From the NCBI RefSeq assembly GCF_047948215.1, contig NC_134455.1, positions 75,641,189-75,705,188 on the forward strand: a DNA stretch of 64,000 nucleotides, written 5' to 3'. Numbering within the stretch: position 1 is the first letter of the stretch; every line of letters starts with the position of its first letter. Shown here piece by piece: positions 60,043 to 64,000 of the stretch. The stretch comes from Lycorma delicatula (lineage: Eukaryota; Arthropoda; Insecta; Hemiptera; Fulgoridae). The notes below the pieces were generated by a model that worked only from the letters and a program-made list of their open reading frames with translations, was not told the origin of the DNA and searched no databases. The translations under genes were made by a program, and so were the position numbers.

Positions 60043-61446
60043 TTAGTGTTCACTATTTATAGGTTCTCGTGCATGGTGTGTTTTTAAATGTTTATTATGG
60101 TTAGTTTTAGTAGCTGTTGTCTTTGAACATATATGGCATGAATATGGCTTGGCTCCTGTATGTACACGCATGTGATCTTTTAGATAATAACTACGATGGA
60201 ACTGTTTGCCACAAATTTCACACCTAAACATTTTTGCTACTTCATGTTCACGAACATGTCTAATACAATTATATTTATGAGTAAACTGTCGTCCACAATG
60301 ATTACATGAAAAAGGACGTATATTTTTATGGGAACGTAAATGAACCTGATATTCATTAAGACGAATGAATGCAGCCTTACACTGTTTGCATTTAAATGGT
60401 TTCGAAGCACGAGCGGCATGAGTCCACTGATGTAATTTCATATTCCATTTAGTTACAAATTTTTTACCACATGTATTACATGAATAAGGCTTAATCCCAC
60501 TATGTATCAGTATATGATTACGAAGAGATCCTTTTAAAAATATACCATGACACATTGGACATTCAACATTCTCTCCTGGATCACTTTTACATTTTGGTAG
60601 ATAGCTGCGGTCATGTGAACGACGAATGTGACGGGTCAAACTAGCACTGTGAATGAACCTTTCATTACAAAATGAGCAATGTTTTGGCTTTGAATCATGT
60701 GTTTCTTGATGCCATGCTAATTTTCTTTTTGAATGAAAGACTTCACCACAAAAACAATAAAAATCCTTAACCTTTCTTTTCATTTTTAAATGCACAAACT
60801 GTTTATGTTGTATCAGATTCGAGTGTCGTTTAAATGTTTGCGGACATTGCGGACACTTAATCGGATTGTCGCCTGTATGGCAGTTTCGATGTTCAAGAAG
60901 TTTTTGATTAGTTACAAATGTTTTATCACAAAGATCACATTTATATGGCTTAATCTTCAAATGACGTCTTTGATGCAATGTCAAACCAGAATTACGAATA
61001 AAGCACTTCCCACAAATAGTACATTCCAAAGGATGAACTTTTCTTATGTGAAGCTTAAAATCTTCATTTGAAGAGAAAGATAAATTACATGTCCTACATG
61101 TTCTTGGTGGTCTTCGTCGAGCTTTCAAACTAAGAACACTCTCTTCACTATCTCTAACACTCGGCTCATTCTTCATTGATTTTACTTCTATAACACGAAC
61201 TTTCTCAGCCTTAACAAAAACACTACTAAAAGTGTCTGGATGAGAAGATGGTAATGTTTCAGCAGGAGGAGCTGATTCTGTAATGACTGGAAGTTGATGA
61301 TATAAACTAATATGCATTCTCCATTCTTGGAGGCATGTGAATTCCTTATTACAATCAGAGCATTTATGCTGTTCTTGTTCATCAACATCTTTTCTCCATT
61401 GATCATCATGAAGGACTCCAAAATTTGTCATATTTTCTTGATTTAC
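60043..61446 (-). CDS. C2H2 zinc-finger protein (13 fingers), last exon
   Basis: Probably a nuclear DNA-binding protein. The Met at 61431 begins 462 residues, ending with a stop at 60043. An acceptor-like ttattctag at 61447 lets the frame continue upstream without a stop (VNQEN before the Met), so this is most likely the 3' exon of a longer gene. One separate finger lies at 24-45, then an acidic/Pro-rich spacer. Fingers follow at about 112-133, 137-157, 165-185, 193-214, 226-245, 252-273, 291-310, 318-338, 348-368, 376-396, 404-424 and 432-453. Most keep C-x2-C-x12-H-x3-5-H. Finger 6 (FYCFCGEVF) has only one residue between its cysteines and is probably unusual. Linkers such as HTGAKPY (425-431) and HSGIKPY (310-316) occur between some fingers. 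No ZAD or BTB domain is seen in this exon; one could be encoded upstream. Target unknown. Confidence 0.92.
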   Translation of the reverse strand, partial: VNQENMTNFGVLHDDQWRKDVDEQEQHKCSDCNKEFTCLQEWRMHISLYHQLPVITESAPPAETLPSSHPDTFSSVFVKAEKVRVIEVKSMKNEPSVRDSEESVLSLKARRRPPRTCRTCNLSFSSNEDFKLHIRKVHPLECTICGKCFIRNSGLTLHQRRHLKIKPYKCDLCDKTFVTNQKLLEHRNCHTGDNPIKCPQCPQTFKRHSNLIQHKQFVHLKMKRKVKDFYCFCGEVFHSKRKLAWHQETHDSKPKHCSFCNERFIHSASLTRHIRRSHDRSYLPKCKSDPGENVECPMCHGIFLKGSLRNHILIHSGIKPYSCNTCGKKFVTKWNMKLHQWTHAARASKPFKCKQCKAAFIRLNEYQVHLRSHKNIRPFSCNHCGRQFTHKYNCIRHVREHEVAKMFRCEICGKQFHRSYYLKDHMRVHTGAKPYSCHICSKTTATKTNHNKHLKTHHAREPINSEH

Positions 61447-63870
61447 CTAGAATAAAGAATAAGAAAATCAGAAAAAATGTAATTACAAAGATATTAATAT
61501 AATTAACATAACAATTTTTCTATTGATTTAATCTACCAACATAACTTTTCCCCAAATATTGAAGAGTTATAATGAATGGAAAAGTTAATTAAAAAAATTC
61601 CATAAACAGGAACCCCTATCAGAGGGATTCACACATATCCATGTGATTTGTTTCTACAAGATACCCAAGATATGTGTGGTATCGCAAGGATCTGTGTGGT
61701 AATTAAAGTTCATTTTCAGTAATGTGCAGAAAGAAATTAGCAATTTATTTTAAAGTGATAAAAACTAATTCTTAACGCTAATTTACATTTGAAAATATTT
61801 TTTTAAATAAGCAATAAAATGAATACATTAATTCAGTAATACTAATTTGTTTAAAAATATTTTTACAGAAAATCCTTCTTATAAAACAATGTATCTCGAT
61901 TTGTATGAAAACCAGGAAAACTACATAAAAAAAGGATAATAATCAAAGAAAAATATTTGAAAGAAAACAAGATTATAACATTGAAGAGTTCAGTACAGGA
62001 AAAATTCTTTAAGAATACTGACCAATGTTAACTCATTACTGTGATCATTCTAAACTTAGCTGCATTGCATAAACAAATGATAAAAAGAAAAAATAATTAA
62101 TTTTGAAAGTATATATTATCTAAAATCTGAAGATATAAAAATTATTTAAAAATAAATAATTTTATTTTATCATATTTCAATAGAAATTAGTGGACAAACT
62201 GAAAAATAAAACTGTATAAATGGCAAAACATTAAAAAATAAAATACACAAAAATTCACTATTCTCTAAATGTGAAATGTTTTAAAATTTCATAATTATAT
62301 AGGAAAAACTAACTGTCAAAAATAAAAACTGACGATAGTAGAATGTACTACAGAGCCTTAATAAGAATCTTAAGTTTTAGTAAGAAATAAATAAGAACCC
62401 AAACGTTCAGGCTCTACCATTTCAAAACCAAAAGTGGTTTTGAAATGTAGCTACAACACTGATGCATGATTAGCTGATAAAATGTTACATACATTAAACA
62501 ATATAATCACTTTTAAGCATGAAGAATTAAGCATGTCCAAATAATTGAGATAGTATAGAAGTACAGTATCTGCTATGAAAAATTAAATTCTCTTTCTAAT
62601 AAGCATGAATACGTAACTTTTACACACTTCAACAAATCAATTTTACCAAGTATCTCATATCCTTAAATACAACTGGCAGACCAGAAGTCCATTAAATTTA
62701 TTAACTTCCAGCCTATAATAAAATATTACATATTACAACTAGTTAAGCTCAAGAGACAAAAGTAGGGAATAATCTTTGTTATGAGTCTCACAAAGGTGTA
62801 TTTGATACACAACCAAAATACAGTTCCCAACTACCCTTTTTCCTACCCTGTGCACTGCAAAAAGATTTAGAAAAATACTGTTAGAGAAACCAATATTCAA
62901 TCATTTTTTTATACAAACCAAAAATTATTTCAATCTCCTCCAAACTAGAAAAAATTAATTTAAAAATACAATAGAACTCTTATTATAATTTACTAATCCA
63001 AATTATAATGATCCACTCTATTCTGTTAAAAATAACAAGCTGATGCATACAAAAAATGGATGATATACTATTATCTACATCTTTCTATAATAGAACTACA
63101 ACCTTTTTTTTTTTATTACTTCCTTTGACCAAATTTGGACCTCCTTTTAACTGATCTCTTCCATTTCAACACTACTTAAAAATTTTACTTTTACAGGATT
63201 TTGAATTCCAAATAGAGCATTTTTTAACATGAATACACTTTTACCATGACAATTTAGTAATTATAATATTTAAAAATAATATCAATCTATTTTTTTATGT
63301 TGTCTGATTTATTAAAAAGAACCAGTTTTGTGTCCTTTTTAATAATATTTAACAATACATTTTATTTGAAAATTTCTGATACTATTTTTGCATATTGTAT
63401 AAAATACAGTAAGTAGTTTAATCTTACTCATAATATCACAATTACTAAATTTTGAGCGATTCTATAGAATAACAATGGTGAAGGATGCAGAACCATTAAA
63501 AAAATTCATTTATTTCAGTCTGCTGTATCAGAAAGAAGATATCAGAAATGTATTAAATTTATCACGAATTAGCCTAGAAAAAAATGGCAGTTTCAGAACA
63601 ATAAAAATTGGTCATGCAGGTACTTATGTTAGGTGTTTATGTTTATGTTTATGATGCCTGAATTTTTTTTAAGTATCACTTGATTTATCCATGTGAGAAA
63701 ATGATGAACTAAACAATGATGTATACTACATGTCTTGGTGTATTTTTAAAAAACAAAGAGTCACCTTTAGTAAGGGTTTGAAACAGCAGTTTTTCAAAGA
63801 TTATTTAGAATTTAATAAATAAAAAACAGGGCTGCAAAGAAATATTCTGTAAGCTGACCCTACTACATTA
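61447..63870. other. Probable upstream intron of the zinc-finger gene, AT-rich
   Basis: Upstream coding exons of the zinc-finger gene should lie here or beyond the window, but none can be recognised. A perfect hairpin with 13-bp arms (catttcaaaacca/tggttttgaaatg, 4-base loop) is at 62418-62447. Confidence 0.5.
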
Positions 63871-63871
63871 A

Positions 63872-64000
63872 GAGGGGTGGCTGAAATGAAATGCACTGAC
63901 CTTTACAACTCGCAAATGAAAACGAACAATTAAATGAAACAATTTTTTTTTTTCAAAAAGGGACATTTTATTTGCTTCAAAAACTTCATCTATTTTACTA
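63872..64000 (+). mobile_element. Possible 5' end of a mariner-like element running off the window
   Basis: aagaggggtggctgaaatga, followed by atgcactgacctttacaac, resembles terminal sequence of some mariner-like elements. No coding part is visible before the window ends, so this is only a suggestion. Confidence 0.3.

Noticed and set aside
60237..61421. Alternative frames overlapping the zinc-finger exon
   Set aside because: The zinc-finger frame has 13 clear C2H2 motifs. The others show none.
1..64000. Search for CRISPR arrays, operons or prokaryotic signals
   Set aside because: None found. Introns, SINEs and insect-type genes show that this is animal nuclear DNA.

Overview
The window is AT-rich, intron-bearing animal DNA. 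A 7tm_6 odorant receptor gene, a multi-zinc-finger gene, and many insect-type transposons (RTE and R1-like LINEs, mariner, Tc1/mariner-like elements with a DUF4817-type N-terminus, piggyBac, hAT, copia, tRNA-derived SINEs) point to an insect. The receptor sequence looks hemipteran to me, but that is a judgement by eye without a database search. Only two host genes can be supported. The rest is intron, intergenic DNA and transposable elements (TEs) of very different ages.

Left third (1-18.8 kb): an odorant receptor gene on the minus strand. Three coding exons can be read (18806-17994, 12714-12615, 4987-4832). Their splice phases fit each other exactly and give about 353 residues. The short last exon was not found. 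The introns are TE traps. Intron 2 (4988-12614) holds an R1-like LINE tail, a decayed transposase, and a full-length RTE LINE (8663-11964) with an intact 1029-codon ORF, poly-A and an 11-bp target-site duplication (TSD). Intron 1 (12715-17993) holds a SINE, a LINE tail split by a second SINE, a recent 170-bp tandem duplication, and a copia relic carrying two perfect hairpins.

Middle (18.8-37 kb): gene-free DNA, then a 5'-truncated R1-like LINE on the minus strand (24.5-26.3 kb), then a nested transposon cluster (27.0-34.8 kb). In the cluster two Tc1/mariner-like elements with long terminal inverted repeats (about 0.4 and 0.65 kb) lie almost end to end. The first has an unclassified 0.68-kb repeat (repeat C) inside its right inverted repeat. 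The second has a 196-bp insertion with an 11-bp TSD in its left one. A second copy of repeat C is itself interrupted by a complete SINE with an 8-bp TSD. Next comes an 842-bp non-autonomous hAT-type element with a perfect 8-bp TSD (35906-36747).

Right part (37-60 kb): mostly unrecognised AT-rich DNA with decayed TEs (RTE, mariner, DUF4817-type and piggyBac relics, SINEs) and a 5'-truncated LINE with a (TAA)n tail and a 15-bp TSD (50501-51369). A minus-strand gene for a C2H2 protein with 13 zinc fingers has its last exon at 60043-61446. Its upstream exons were not found. The host genes show no functional link to each other.
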